Shown piece by piece: positions 26,987 through 36,922 of a stretch of DNA of 64,000 nucleotides (the stretch's first letter is position 1; the number at the start of each line of letters is the position of its first letter). The stretch is from positions 142,497 through 206,496 of the forward strand of contig JAABTQ010000001.1 in assembly GCA_011389745.1 (NCBI GenBank), in the 5' to 3' direction. The notes below the pieces were generated by a model that saw only the letters and a list, made by a program, of their open reading frames with translations, had not been told where the DNA came from and did not search any database. The position numbers and the translations under genes were made by a program. The DNA is from Desulfobacteraceae bacterium (GTDB lineage Bacteria > Desulfobacterota > Desulfobacteria > Desulfobacterales > SKZT01).

Positions 26987-27808
26987 ATGAATTTTATTAA
27001 CAGTATTGTCATTTTTTTTTATTTGATGGGCACAGCGACTTACCTGGTTTTTTTCTTTAATCAGAAAAAAAGCAGGGAAAAAACAGGTCATTATTTTTTA
27101 ACAGCGGGTTTTGTCATACATACCACAGCGCTGGTATATGGATTTTTTTCATCAGGTCATATACCTGTCAGGAACCTTCATGAAACACTATCGGTGGCCG
27201 GTTGGGCTGTCTTATGTATTTTTTTGATTTTGCAATATAAATTTAATCTTAAAATTTTAGGCGTTTATGCCGCACCTCTGGCCTCATTAATAATGATCAT
27301 TTCTTTAATGCTGCCTAAAACACCTTTTCATGACCCGGAAATTTTTAAAAGTTTCTGGCTTTTTTTGCATATACTTTTTATTTTTTTAGGTGAGGCATCT
27401 TTTGCATTGGCATGTGGGGTCGGTGTGCTTTATCTTCTTCAGGAACGTGCAATTAAAAGCAAGCGGCCTGGTTTCTTTTTTCACCGGTTACCTTCCCTGG
27501 ACTTGCTGGATACCATCGGCTATGTTTGCATTCTGGCAGGCTTTACACTCATGACCATTGGACTGATCACCGGATTTGTTTATGCCAAGACCATATGGGG
27601 AAAATTCTGGAGTGCAGATCCCAAAGAAATCTGGTCGATTATCACCTGGTTGCTCTATGCCGCGCTGCTTCATGGCAGACTTATGATTGGATGGAGAGGC
27701 AGACGATCCGCTGTTATGGCCATCATTGGGTTCGCAGTGATTCTGTTCACCTTTCTTGGCGTTAATTTTCTACTTGAAGGACACCATAAGGTATTCACAC
27801 GATGGTAA
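26987..27808 (+). CDS. CcsA/HemX-type cytochrome c assembly membrane protein
   Basis: The 273-residue protein has about eight hydrophobic helices. It carries the heme-handling WGKFWSADPKEIWS motif (tryptophan-rich WGxxWxxDxKExW) close to the C-terminus and conserved His residues (LLHGRLMIG). It is the CcsA family of system II cytochrome c biogenesis or the HemX relative found beside hemA. Placement between a siroheme gene and hemA supports a heme role without separating the two options. Confidence 0.85.
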   Translation: MNFINSIVIFFYLMGTATYLVFFFNQKKSREKTGHYFLTAGFVIHTTALVYGFFSSGHIPVRNLHETLSVAGWAVLCIFLILQYKFNLKILGVYAAPLASLIMIISLMLPKTPFHDPEIFKSFWLFLHILFIFLGEASFALACGVGVLYLLQERAIKSKRPGFFFHRLPSLDLLDTIGYVCILAGFTLMTIGLITGFVYAKTIWGKFWSADPKEIWSIITWLLYAALLHGRLMIGWRGRRSAVMAIIGFAVILFTFLGVNFLLEGHHKVFTRW

Positions 27809-27847
27809 ACTTTTTGAATAGTTATATTTGTTGGAAACAAAGAACCA

Positions 27848-29119
27848 ATGCTTGACATTGTTTTAATAGGAATAAATCACAGGACAGCTCCCATTGAGCT
27901 GAGAGAATGTCTCGCTTTTAGCGAGGAAGACATGCTTAACGCTTTTTCGGTATTTAAGAACAGCCCTGTAATCAAAGAACTGATGGTGTTTTCCACATGC
28001 AATCGCGTTGAACTGCTTATGACCTCGCCGAATCCGGATAAAGCGATTCAAGCTGCCAAACAATATTTATCTGATTCCAAACAGATGGCATTGAGACAAT
28101 TTGAGAATTCGCTTTACATACATCAGGGAGACGATGCAATCCGACACATTTTTAGAGTGGCTTCCAGCCTTGATTCTTTAATTGTCGGAGAACCTCAGAT
28201 TTTAGGACAAATTAAAGATGCTTACCGAAGAGCTACCTCCCAAAAAACTTCCGGAGTTATCTTAAACCGCCTTTTGCATAAAACCTTTTTTGTTGCCAAA
28301 CGGGTACGCCATGAAACAGGCATTGGAGATCATGCCGTTTCGATAAGCTATGCAGCCATTGAGTTGGCAAAAAAGATTTTCGGCTCTCTTGAAGATAAGG
28401 AAGTTCTTCTCATTGGTGCCGGGGAAATGGCCGAATTGGCTGTGGAAAACCTGATTCGAAATCGGAGCGGAAACATTTTCGTGGCCAATCGAACCTTCGA
28501 AAATGCATTGAAAATTGCTGACCGTTTTAAAGGAAAAGCCATTCGGTTCGAAGAAATTTCCACGGCGATTGAACAGGTGGACATCATTATCTCCTCCACC
28601 GGCGCTCCGGATATCATTATTCATCAGGATCAGGTTAAAAAAATATTACGCAAACGAAAAAACAGGCCGCTATTTTTTATTGACATCGCTGTCCCCAGAG
28701 ATATTGATCCCGAAATTAACCGGTTATCAAATGCATATGTGTACGATATCGACGACCTGAAAGGCATTATCGAAGAAAATTTAGAGGACAGAAAACAAGA
28801 AGCAGTTAAAGCCGAAAGAATGATAGACCAAGCTGTTATAAAATTCCGTCAATGGCATGAAAACCTCGAGGTTGTTCCGACCATTATAGACTTGAGAAAA
28901 AAATTAGAAACCATAGTCCAAAACGAGGTTAAAAAAACATTCAAATCCCTTCACCATTTATCAGAAACCGATTGCCAGGCAATTTACAGAATGACACATG
29001 CCATTATCAATAAAATTTTGCACGATCCGACCTTGTTTTTAAAGCAAAACGGATATCATGGCCCCACTTCGGCTTCAATTGATTTTGCCCGTAAACTGTT
29101 CAGGCTCGATGACGAATAA
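27848..29119 (+). CDS. hemA: Glutamyl-tRNA reductase
   Basis: HemA reduces glutamyl-tRNA-Glu to glutamate-1-semialdehyde, the first step of C5 tetrapyrrole synthesis. The 423 residues contain INHRTAPIELRE at the N-terminus, the catalytic Cys in FSTCNRVEL, GEPQILGQIKDAYRRA, the NADPH-binding VLLIGAGEMAELA and the DIAVPRDIDPEI motif. The C-terminal dimerisation helix is complete. The usual length is about 420. Confidence 0.97.
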   Translation: MLDIVLIGINHRTAPIELRECLAFSEEDMLNAFSVFKNSPVIKELMVFSTCNRVELLMTSPNPDKAIQAAKQYLSDSKQMALRQFENSLYIHQGDDAIRHIFRVASSLDSLIVGEPQILGQIKDAYRRATSQKTSGVILNRLLHKTFFVAKRVRHETGIGDHAVSISYAAIELAKKIFGSLEDKEVLLIGAGEMAELAVENLIRNRSGNIFVANRTFENALKIADRFKGKAIRFEEISTAIEQVDIIISSTGAPDIIIHQDQVKKILRKRKNRPLFFIDIAVPRDIDPEINRLSNAYVYDIDDLKGIIEENLEDRKQEAVKAERMIDQAVIKFRQWHENLEVVPTIIDLRKKLETIVQNEVKKTFKSLHHLSETDCQAIYRMTHAIINKILHDPTLFLKQNGYHGPTSASIDFARKLFRLDDE

Positions 29120-29129
29120 AGGAGGATTT

Positions 29130-30071
29130 GTGAATAAAACAGTATTTTTATTTCCCGGACAAGGTTCACAGGCTGTTGGAATGGGCAAAGATATTTATAA
29201 TGAGTTTGCTTTCGTCAGGGAACTATTTGAAATGGCAGAGGAAATCACCAAAAACCACCTCGCACGCCTTTGTTTTGAAGGACCCATGGAATCATTAACT
29301 CAGACGGTTAACCTTCAGCCCGCAGTAACTTGTGTGAACCTGTCGTTTTTGGCAATCCTGGAAAAAGAAGGAATCTTTCCCGATATTGTCGCCGGTCACA
29401 GCCTTGGAGAATACGGAGCACTCTGCTCATCCGGAATACTTTCGAGACAGGATACGATCCGGGTGGTGGATGTTCGGGGCAGATTGATGCACCGGGAATC
29501 CCTTCGGCATCAAGGTGCCATGCATGCTATTGTCGGACTTGATATCAATGAGGTTCAGGACATCGTTGATGAGGCCGCCGGAGAAGGCGTTGTGTCCATT
29601 GCCAATCATAACACGCAAAATCAGATCGTTATCACCGGATCCCCAAACCCGGTCAAAAAAGCTTCTGAAATTGCAACCCGGAAAGGAGCAAAATCTATTG
29701 CTCTGAAGGTAAGTGGCGCGTGGCACAGTGAACTGATCAAGGGCGCTGAGGAAGACTTTAACCAATTTCTGAATGAATCTGAATTTCATCTACCAGAGCG
29801 CCCGGTCGTTCATAACTTTACTGCGGACATATCTCCTTCCGATCCCGTTCAAATCCGCACGATTATGAGGCAACAGCTTTGCCATCCGGTAAAGTGGTAT
29901 GACTCTGTATGCAGACTTAATGAAATGGGAGTCATCAACTATGCAGAAGTAGGCCCCGGCAAAGTTCTCACAGGGCTGGTAAAAAAAATATTACCGAAAA
30001 ATTCATCAGCCGCATTATTTAACATCAACAGCCTAAAGGCGCTGGAATCCTTTGTTATGGAAATCAGGTGA
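29130..30071 (+). CDS. fabD: Malonyl CoA-acyl carrier protein transacylase FabD
   Basis: The 313-residue enzyme transfers malonyl groups to ACP for fatty acid synthesis. LFPGQGSQAVGMG is the N-terminal motif; the nucleophile elbow is AGHSLGEYGAL (Ser in GHSLG); the catalytic His is in VSGAWHSELIKGA. The start is GTG at 29130, with AAAGGAGGATTT just upstream, 11 bases after the hemA stop. A larger reading frame begins inside hemA but has no ribosome site. Other fab genes are not next to it. Confidence 0.95.
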   Translation: MNKTVFLFPGQGSQAVGMGKDIYNEFAFVRELFEMAEEITKNHLARLCFEGPMESLTQTVNLQPAVTCVNLSFLAILEKEGIFPDIVAGHSLGEYGALCSSGILSRQDTIRVVDVRGRLMHRESLRHQGAMHAIVGLDINEVQDIVDEAAGEGVVSIANHNTQNQIVITGSPNPVKKASEIATRKGAKSIALKVSGAWHSELIKGAEEDFNQFLNESEFHLPERPVVHNFTADISPSDPVQIRTIMRQQLCHPVKWYDSVCRLNEMGVINYAEVGPGKVLTGLVKKILPKNSSAALFNINSLKALESFVMEIR

Positions 30072-30184
30072 TCTGTTATTCCAGATTTTTCCAAATTTTA
30101 AATTTTATCTTTACAAATCCAATTTAAAATTGTTATGTATATCCTTTTATATAATTGTGCTTATTTGATCGGAAAGGATGTATC

Positions 30185-30547
30185 ATGGACGCAAAAGATC
30201 TGGAATATTTTAAAAAACTCTTAAGTGACCGGCTCCAGGAACTTTTACACCACGCAGATGATACAGTGGTCGGCATGGCCGACACCCGGGATAACTTTCC
30301 CGACCCCACCGACCGCGCTTCTTTGGAGGCAGACCGAAATTTCATGCTTCGCATAAGGGACAGAGAAAGTAAGTTGATCAAAAAAGTAAAAAAAGCCTTG
30401 CAAAGAATTGAAAACGGGACTTTCGGCATCTGTGAAAAATGTGGTGAGGATATCAATATCGAACGTATCAAAGCAAGACCTGTGACAACACAATGCATCG
30501 ATTGTAAAACCAAAGAGGAGGCTTTGGAGAAAGCCCTTGGGCTGTAA
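30185..30547 (+). CDS. dksA: DksA/TraR-family RNA polymerase-binding protein
   Basis: 120 residues. The coiled-coil tip carries DPTDRAS (the D-x-x-D-x-A pattern that DksA inserts near the polymerase active site), and the zinc finger is CEKCGEDI with CIDCK 18 residues on. DksA works with ppGpp. Start is ATG 30185 with GGAAAGGA upstream; an in-frame ATG ten codons earlier has no such site. It overlaps the next gene by 11 bases. Confidence 0.92.
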   Translation: MDAKDLEYFKKLLSDRLQELLHHADDTVVGMADTRDNFPDPTDRASLEADRNFMLRIRDRESKLIKKVKKALQRIENGTFGICEKCGEDINIERIKARPVTTQCIDCKTKEEALEKALGL

Positions 30548-31412
30548 AAATAAGGTAAAAATCGATCTTCATATTCACTCTACTGCGTCGGACGGTACTC
30601 TCACACCTATTGAAATTCTATTGCTTGCTGAAACTCTTCATCTTGGAGCCATATCCCTAACCGATCACGATGCTTTAGATGGCAATAGAGATATCCTGAA
30701 AAAAGGAGTTCCTGATTCTATCGGTTTTTTAACCGGTGTAGAAATCAGTGCGCTACCCCCATCTCTTTTTCCTGTTTTTGGAAGTTTCCATATACTCGGT
30801 TATGGAATCAATATAGAAGATCATGCATTGAATCAGACACTGATTACCCTTCAGAATGCCCGTAAAAACCGTAATCCACAAATAATACAGAAACTGAATG
30901 CTCTTGGAATTAAAATTGATTTGAATCAAGTCAAACAATTTTCGGGTAAATGTCGGCTTGGAAGACCACATATTGCCGGATATCTTGTCTACAAAGGCTT
31001 TGCCGGTTCAATTGATGAGGTTTTTGATAAATATTTAGGAAAAGGAAAATCGGCTTATGTCGAAAAATTCCGGATTTCCTGTCAGGAAGCCATAAACCTT
31101 ATTCTCAATGCAGGAGGTTTACCTGTACTGGCCCATCCTTATTTACTGGAACTTGGTAAAGGTTTTGATTTTGAGGAACTGATCGGCGAACTGAAATCCA
31201 TGGGCTTAAAGGGAATCGAAATATATTATCCCGAACATCCGCCGGAATCTGTTCGGTTTTATGCCAACATCGCCAGGGAATATAACCTGTTTATCACAGG
31301 GGGTACCGATTTTCATGGGGACATCAAACCGGAAATAAAATTAGGGTCAGGGCTCGGGGATTTATTTGTTCCCTATGAAATCTATGAAAATATCATCAAT
31401 TTATTAAAATAG
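30537..31412 (+). CDS. PHP-domain phosphoesterase (TrpH/RNase AM-like)
   Basis: The 291-residue protein begins with the PHP motif DLHIHSTASDGT, then LTDHDAL, VEIS, and later LAHPYLL and FITGGTDFHGD, the four metal-binding motifs. E. coli RnAM (TrpH) of this family is a 5'-3' exonuclease on pAp and short RNAs; the same role is plausible. The first possible start is TTG at 30537 inside dksA, with no good alternative before the PHP motif, so translation is probably coupled to dksA. Confidence 0.87.
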   Translation: MGCKNKVKIDLHIHSTASDGTLTPIEILLLAETLHLGAISLTDHDALDGNRDILKKGVPDSIGFLTGVEISALPPSLFPVFGSFHILGYGINIEDHALNQTLITLQNARKNRNPQIIQKLNALGIKIDLNQVKQFSGKCRLGRPHIAGYLVYKGFAGSIDEVFDKYLGKGKSAYVEKFRISCQEAINLILNAGGLPVLAHPYLLELGKGFDFEELIGELKSMGLKGIEIYYPEHPPESVRFYANIAREYNLFITGGTDFHGDIKPEIKLGSGLGDLFVPYEIYENIINLLK

Positions 31413-31425
31413 GGATTGCAAAATC

Positions 31426-32121
31426 TTGGCTGATATTAATTTTTTTGAACTTGAGCAAAAAATTCAATATTTTTTTAAAAATAAAAGTTTTTTGGAAGAA
31501 TCTCTCCAACACAGTTCATGGGTCAATGAAAATCCGGAAAAAAATTTACGGAATAATGAGCGTCTGGAGTTTTTAGGCGACGCTGTCGTTAATCTGGCTG
31601 TTGCCACCTGTCTTATGGAAAAGTTTCCTGAACTCAATGAAGGCAATCTTTCTCGCATAAGGGCCAATCTTGTCAACGAAACCCAGCTCGCCGATCTGGC
31701 AAGAGGCCTTTACCTGGGGCCGTATTTGCTTTTGGGCAAGGGTGAAATTTTAACAAACGGAAGGGAAAAAAACTCGATACTTGCTGATGCTTTTGAAGCT
31801 GTTGTTGCGGCGGTATACCTGGATGGCGGGTTTAACGCCGCATTCGGTTTTGTACAAAAATGCTTCGACCCATTATTGATCGATGCGGTTTCACCCGATT
31901 CAAACCTTGATTTTAAGAGTCGCTTACAAGAAATTGTTCAAACCCGGCAAACCGAAATGCCGGAATACATCATTATTAAAGAAAGCGGTCCTGACCATAA
32001 TAAGACATTTAATGTGCAAATCGAAGTGTTTGATATCGTATCGGTCGGTGTCGGCAAAAGTAAAAAAATGGCTGAACAGGATGCCGCCCGAAACGCACTG
32101 GAAATTTTAAAGGAATCTTAA
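31426..32121 (+). CDS. rnc: Ribonuclease III
   Basis: 231 residues. The catalytic signature NERLEFLGDAVVN is present; the second acidic pair lies in ILADAFEAVVAAVYLDGG. A C-terminal double-stranded RNA-binding domain ends with VGVGKSKKMAEQDAARNAL. The start is TTG at 31426 with AGGG upstream. It cleaves double-stranded RNA in rRNA processing. Usual length is about 226. Confidence 0.96.
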   Translation: MADINFFELEQKIQYFFKNKSFLEESLQHSSWVNENPEKNLRNNERLEFLGDAVVNLAVATCLMEKFPELNEGNLSRIRANLVNETQLADLARGLYLGPYLLLGKGEILTNGREKNSILADAFEAVVAAVYLDGGFNAAFGFVQKCFDPLLIDAVSPDSNLDFKSRLQEIVQTRQTEMPEYIIIKESGPDHNKTFNVQIEVFDIVSVGVGKSKKMAEQDAARNALEILKES

Positions 32122-32127
32122 CCAACC

Positions 32128-33171
32128 ATGAAACGAAGGGAAACACCCTTCATTGTACCCATATTTATCCCCCAGCAGGGTTGTCGCCACCAATGTGTTT
32201 TTTGTAATCAATCCGCTATTACCGGCCATCCGATTAAGTGGCCCTCACGCGAAACACTTCGGAACGAAGCCAACAGATATTTAAGCTATAACAGACATCA
32301 CAAACCATCTGTGATGGCTTTTTACGGTGGTAATTTTCTCGGTCTTTCCAAAGAAAAAATCGATCAGCTTCTGCAACTGGCCGATGAATTTATCAGTAAA
32401 GGAAATATCCGGGGCATCCGATTTTCCACCAGGCCTGATACCATATCAGAATCCGGAATGAAACAGCTGGAGAATTTTGCTGTCAGCGAAATAGAACTCG
32501 GAGTACAATCTATGAATGACGGGGTGCTGAATATCTGTCGACGGGGCCATTGTGCTTTGGATACGAAAAATGCGGTTACACTCTTAAAACACTATCAGTA
32601 CAAAGTGGGCGTGCAATTGATGATCGGTTTGCCCGGACAAACCGCTGAAAGCGCTTTTGACACAGCAGAGCAAATAGCCTCGCTTTCTCCCGACTTCGTT
32701 CGCATTTACCCGACACTCGTGTTAAATCAAAGTGTCTTGTCACGATGGTATCAAGAGGGAAAATACCATCCACTTTTGCTGAAAGAAGCTGTATTTCAGA
32801 CAAAAAAAATCTATCTTTTGTTTAAAAATTCCGGCATTCCGGTCATTCGTATGGGACTTCAATCTTCAAATGATTTAGATGACAAAAAAAATGTCATTGC
32901 AGGCCCATATCATCCTGCATTCGGCCATCTGGTATTTTCAGAAATTTTTATGGATACCATTTGTACCTATTATCAAAAATATCCCCCCATCCAAAATAAA
33001 GCTACCATTATGGCCAATCCAAAATGCATTTCCCGCATCAGAGGAATTAAAAATGAGAATATTCGAAACCTGAAAACAAGATTCCACCTTGATGAAATAA
33101 CGGTTAAATCCAACTCCTCATTATCTCCGGAGGGTTTATCCGTTGATGATCACTGGATTGATATGAATTGA
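32128..33171 (+). CDS. Radical SAM protein (Elp3/HemN-like)
   Basis: 347 residues with the radical SAM cluster motif CRHQCVFC near residue 19 and FYGGNFLGLS, followed by IELGVQSMNDGVL and QLMIGLPGQT, the pattern of the Elp3/coproporphyrinogen oxidase-like branch. There is no acetyltransferase domain at the C-terminus, so it is not Elp3 proper. It starts 6 bases after rnc. Related genes often follow rnc in deltaproteobacteria. The substrate is unknown. Confidence 0.85.
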   Translation: MKRRETPFIVPIFIPQQGCRHQCVFCNQSAITGHPIKWPSRETLRNEANRYLSYNRHHKPSVMAFYGGNFLGLSKEKIDQLLQLADEFISKGNIRGIRFSTRPDTISESGMKQLENFAVSEIELGVQSMNDGVLNICRRGHCALDTKNAVTLLKHYQYKVGVQLMIGLPGQTAESAFDTAEQIASLSPDFVRIYPTLVLNQSVLSRWYQEGKYHPLLLKEAVFQTKKIYLLFKNSGIPVIRMGLQSSNDLDDKKNVIAGPYHPAFGHLVFSEIFMDTICTYYQKYPPIQNKATIMANPKCISRIRGIKNENIRNLKTRFHLDEITVKSNSSLSPEGLSVDDHWIDMN

Positions 33172-33191
33172 AAATTTCCCGACAATGGCCT

Positions 33192-33716
33192 TTACTTTTT
33201 CGGCAGCCTGACAACCAAAACCGGCTTTTCTGACCCGCGAATCACTTTTTTTGCCGTAGACCCCATCACGACATCAGCCAAAAACCCATGCCCATGAGTT
33301 CCCATAATGATCAAATCACAGTTTTTTTCCTGTGATTGTTCCAGAATCACCTCAGCGGGCTTTCCCCTTTTGACAAGTATCTCATCGGTTTCAAAATGTT
33401 CCCCGGAAGTACTTTTTATATCTTCGCAAAACCGACCCAAAGCTTCACGAATAACACCACGTTCACGCTTTTTCCCGGTAAGAGATTCTCTGGCCTCTTT
33501 TAGGTTTCGTTCTCTTAACTCCTCCCACTGGTCCACGCCGATATAGGCTTGCACTGAAGTATTCAGATTGGGTATCTCCATTAATACGTGCAGGATAACT
33601 ATAGCCGCCCCATAGAGATTGGCCATACTGACTGCGTAAGCGAAAGCATAATGCGCGCTTTCCGACAAGTCCGTTGCATAAAGGATTTTTTTTATTTTCA
33701 CACTCGGCAACATCAT
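33192..33716 (-). CDS. Universal stress protein
   Basis: 174 residues with the UspA fold. KILYATDLSESAHYAFAYA is the N-terminal strand-helix with Asp for ATP, and the C-terminal ATP motif GTHGHGFLADVVMGSTAKKVI (G-x2-G-x9-G-S/T) is intact, so it probably binds ATP. It is convergent with the radical SAM gene and stands 51 bases after the PBP gene stop in the same direction. Confidence 0.9.
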   Translation of the reverse strand: MMLPSVKIKKILYATDLSESAHYAFAYAVSMANLYGAAIVILHVLMEIPNLNTSVQAYIGVDQWEELRERNLKEARESLTGKKRERGVIREALGRFCEDIKSTSGEHFETDEILVKRGKPAEVILEQSQEKNCDLIIMGTHGHGFLADVVMGSTAKKVIRGSEKPVLVVRLPKK

Positions 33717-33767
33717 TTTCTGATATCTCCTTCTCTAAGCATCTTGGTTTTAAGTGTACCGCTATTT

Positions 33768-36176
33768 TTACATACCACTCTTAAAAAATTCGTCATAACC
33801 AATCGTCATACTTTTGCCGGCCGTATGCTGTTTAGGAACAGTTCCTTCTTTAAAACATTCAAATACCGTTTTTTTACTCTCATATATCGGTAACAATCCG
33901 GTTTCCGCGTCTATCCTTGCAAAAACAATATCGTCCGGGACCTGAAATAGCCTGACCGGCTCATCCTCGAGTATCCGACTCATGAAACCGAGCCAGATGG
34001 GTGCAGCTGCGCTTGCACCGGTTTCTCCTTTTCCAATGGAAGCTTCTTCATCAAATCCTACCCATGTTCCCGTAATGTACTGGGGAGTATACCCGACAAA
34101 CCATGCATCATTCATATCATTGGTCGTTCCGGTCTTACCGGCTGCCGGACGGTTCAGTGCCTGAACACTTTTCCCGGTCCCTTCCTTTATTACACTTTCC
34201 AGAAGACTAGTTATCAGGTAGGCCGTGCTTTTTTCGATAACTCTTTCCATTTCAATTTCCGCTTCTTCAAGAATGTTTCCATGCCTGTCAACAATTTTGG
34301 TGATAAAAACCGGTTTTAAATTATATCCCATATTGGCAAAGACAGAATAAGCATTAACCAGTTCAAGAAGAGAAACACCTGAAGAACCCAGCGCAAGAGA
34401 TAGATCTCGTTGTAATGGAGAGGTGATTCCCAATTTTTTAGCATAATTTATCGTGTATCCAACCCCGATGTCTTTAAGAATCTTTATAGTAACCAGATTT
34501 CTCGAATAGGCCAGAGCTTCCCGAAACAAAGTCGGGCCATAAAATTTCTGGCTGTAATTTTTCGGTTTCCAGACATAATTTTGCTCCTTATCCTCATAAA
34601 CCACAGCAGTGTCCAAAATGACCGATGCCGGAGTGTAACCTTTATCTAGTGCAGCGGCGTAAACTACCGGTTTAAATGCACTTCCCGGCTGTCGTCTCGA
34701 CTGAATGGCACGATTGAACTGACTTTGTTCAAAATCCCTGCCTCCCATCATGGCTTTGACATGTCCCGTGCCGGCCTCAAGGCATAATAAAGCCGACTGA
34801 ACTTTGGGTTCCTGCTCCAAAGCTAATTCCCAGGTATTCTTGTTTGATTGTTTTTCAATGGTTTTGACATAAATCACATCTCCTGTTCTCAAAACATCTC
34901 CCGGTTTTTTTACACTGTTCCCAGAATAACCGATATTGGGATTCGGCTTCCGGGCCCAGGCCATTCTTTTGAGTGGAATGATTCCAAAATCTTCCCCTAT
35001 TTTCACTAAGGTCTCATTTTTCGAATCATTAATCTCTGCCACCACTCCTTGCACAATTTGGTTTTTTTCGAGGGGTTTTTCCTGCATCTTTTCTTTAATC
35101 TGCTTGCTGAACGTTTCGATTTCTTCCTTAGCCAGCGTCTTTAAGGGACCTCTGTATCCCTGCCGCTTATCCAGATCTCTCAACCCTTTGTCAATTTCCT
35201 GTTCAGCAGTTTTCTGCATATCGATATTTACCGAGGTGTAGACCTGCAGCCCTCCGTTGTAAAGAAGGCCCCTCCCATATTTCTTTTCAACATATTGGCG
35301 AACATACTCCGTATAATAAGGAACCTTTTCCAGATACCAGTTTCGCCTAGGTTTTATATTCAATGGCTCATTTAAGGCCTCGGCTGCTTGCGCGCTGGTG
35401 ATATAGCCCTCCGAAACCATTCGGTTTAAAACATAAACCTGCCTGTTGCGAGCCCTTTCAGGATACCTAAAAGGAGAGTACCTGGTGGGAGCTTGTGGAA
35501 GACCGGCCAAAATCGCGCACTCGGCCAATGTGAGTTCCTGAACATCCTTATCAAAATAATTTTCAGCCGCTGCCTTAACACCATAAGCTCCATGCCCAAG
35601 ATAAATCTGATTCAAATAAAGAAAAAGTATATCATTCTTGCTGAATGTCTTGTCGATTCTGTAAGCCAGAATCACCTCCCTTATTTTTCGCTGATAACTT
35701 TTTTCGGGAGATAGAAAAAAAGATTTGGTCACCTGCTGGGTAATGGTGCTTCCGCCCTGAACAATAGTTCCTGCCTTAATATTTTTTATAAATGCACGAA
35801 GGATACTTAGCAAATTTATACCCTTATGCTGGTAGAACCGGTCATCTTCCGCTGCAATAAATGCATTTTTCAGCATATCCGACATATGGGAAAGAGGAAT
35901 CACAATTCTACGCTCCTGAAAAAACTCTGCAATTTTTCGATTATCATCGGAATAAAAGGTAGTAACCGTGGGAGGATTATAGTCCTTTAGTGAAGATATC
36001 CTGGGAAGATCCTGCTTGAAATACATATACCCGCCTGCTAAGATAAGTGCTGCAGTGATCAAAATCAAAAATCCCACTAAGACTGTAATACCCAACAGCA
36101 AGGAGAAAATATTCTTGGTTTTTCGTTTTGATCCTTTTTTATAATTTTCATGTTTACTTCTTTGCTTTCTTATCAT
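33768..36176 (-). CDS. mrcA: Penicillin-binding protein 1A (bifunctional)
   Basis: This 802-residue membrane enzyme polymerises and cross-links peptidoglycan. A basic N-terminus and membrane helix (near residue 35) precede the glycosyltransferase GT51 domain with AAEDDRFYQHKGIN (catalytic Glu) and GGSTITQQVTKSFFLS. An OB-like insertion domain follows. The transpeptidase has the SxxK motif in RQPGSAFKPVVY, SxN as YSRNL, and KTGTTN. The C-terminus GFMSRILEDEP is usual. It is monocistronic on the minus strand. Confidence 0.95.
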   Translation of the reverse strand: MIRKQRSKHENYKKGSKRKTKNIFSLLLGITVLVGFLILITAALILAGGYMYFKQDLPRISSLKDYNPPTVTTFYSDDNRKIAEFFQERRIVIPLSHMSDMLKNAFIAAEDDRFYQHKGINLLSILRAFIKNIKAGTIVQGGSTITQQVTKSFFLSPEKSYQRKIREVILAYRIDKTFSKNDILFLYLNQIYLGHGAYGVKAAAENYFDKDVQELTLAECAILAGLPQAPTRYSPFRYPERARNRQVYVLNRMVSEGYITSAQAAEALNEPLNIKPRRNWYLEKVPYYTEYVRQYVEKKYGRGLLYNGGLQVYTSVNIDMQKTAEQEIDKGLRDLDKRQGYRGPLKTLAKEEIETFSKQIKEKMQEKPLEKNQIVQGVVAEINDSKNETLVKIGEDFGIIPLKRMAWARKPNPNIGYSGNSVKKPGDVLRTGDVIYVKTIEKQSNKNTWELALEQEPKVQSALLCLEAGTGHVKAMMGGRDFEQSQFNRAIQSRRQPGSAFKPVVYAAALDKGYTPASVILDTAVVYEDKEQNYVWKPKNYSQKFYGPTLFREALAYSRNLVTIKILKDIGVGYTINYAKKLGITSPLQRDLSLALGSSGVSLLELVNAYSVFANMGYNLKPVFITKIVDRHGNILEEAEIEMERVIEKSTAYLITSLLESVIKEGTGKSVQALNRPAAGKTGTTNDMNDAWFVGYTPQYITGTWVGFDEEASIGKGETGASAAAPIWLGFMSRILEDEPVRLFQVPDDIVFARIDAETGLLPIYESKKTVFECFKEGTVPKQHTAGKSMTIGYDEFFKSGM

Positions 36177-36457
36177 TTACGAATATCCTCGATTTTTTTA
36201 AAACTCAATGGCCGCATACTTTTTCGGCTTTTTTTAAAATGATTTTATATTTAACAAAACAAGACACTTTGAGCAAGCTCACCATGCATGAATTGCACGA
36301 AAACTGAAAATGTTCATTGACATTTCCGCAGCGCATGGATAACAAAACAGATCCGGTTTGAAATACCGACTTCGCAGGAATATTCTATCAATAAATTCTT
36401 TTAGTTGGAATTTTTATTTTATTCATACAGGCACTTTAGCCAACGGAGCTTCAAAAT

Positions 36458-36832
36458 ATGGCGGATCTGAATTTTGACAAAATGAATGGCCTTATCCCTG
36501 CCATCGTACAGGATTATAAAACAAACAACATCCTGATGCTGGCGTTCATGAATGAAGAAGCATGGCTTCATACTGTTTCCACAAAAAAAGCCACCTTTTA
36601 CAGCCGGACCCGCAAAGGGCTATGGGTCAAAGGAGAAACCTCCGGGCATATTCAGGTTGTCAAAGAAATTTTTATCGACTGTGATAATGACACGGTATTG
36701 CTAAAGGTGGAACAAATCGGCGGTGCCGCTTGCCATACGGGGTATGCCGGTTGTTTTTATAAAAAAATCGAGGACGGTCAAATAACAATTATGGGTGAAC
36801 CGGTATTCAATCCGAAAGAAGTGTATAAATGA
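36458..36832 (+). CDS. hisI: Phosphoribosyl-AMP cyclohydrolase
   Basis: The 124-residue enzyme opens the purine ring of PR-AMP in histidine synthesis. [44 protein letters not shown] and the zinc-binding [14 protein letters not shown] motifs are all present. No fused HisE domain is attached and no other his gene is near. Normal stand-alone size. Confidence 0.96.
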   Translation: MADLNFDKMNGLIPAIVQDYKTNNILMLAFMNEEAWLHTVSTKKATFYSRTRKGLWVKGETSGHIQVVKEIFIDCDNDTVLLKVEQIGGAACHTGYAGCFYKKIEDGQITIMGEPVFNPKEVYK

Positions 36833-36922
36833 AGTGAGCGGTGAGCAGGAAGCAGAGAACGCCCTAAACAATTCATCGAAAAAACTCCGGAAGTTTCCCG
36901 GACCCTTCAACAGGATCAAAAA

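Noticed and set aside
29058-29129. fabD starting inside hemA at 29058
   Set aside because: GTG at 29130 has a near-perfect AAAGGAGG site and gives the normal family length.
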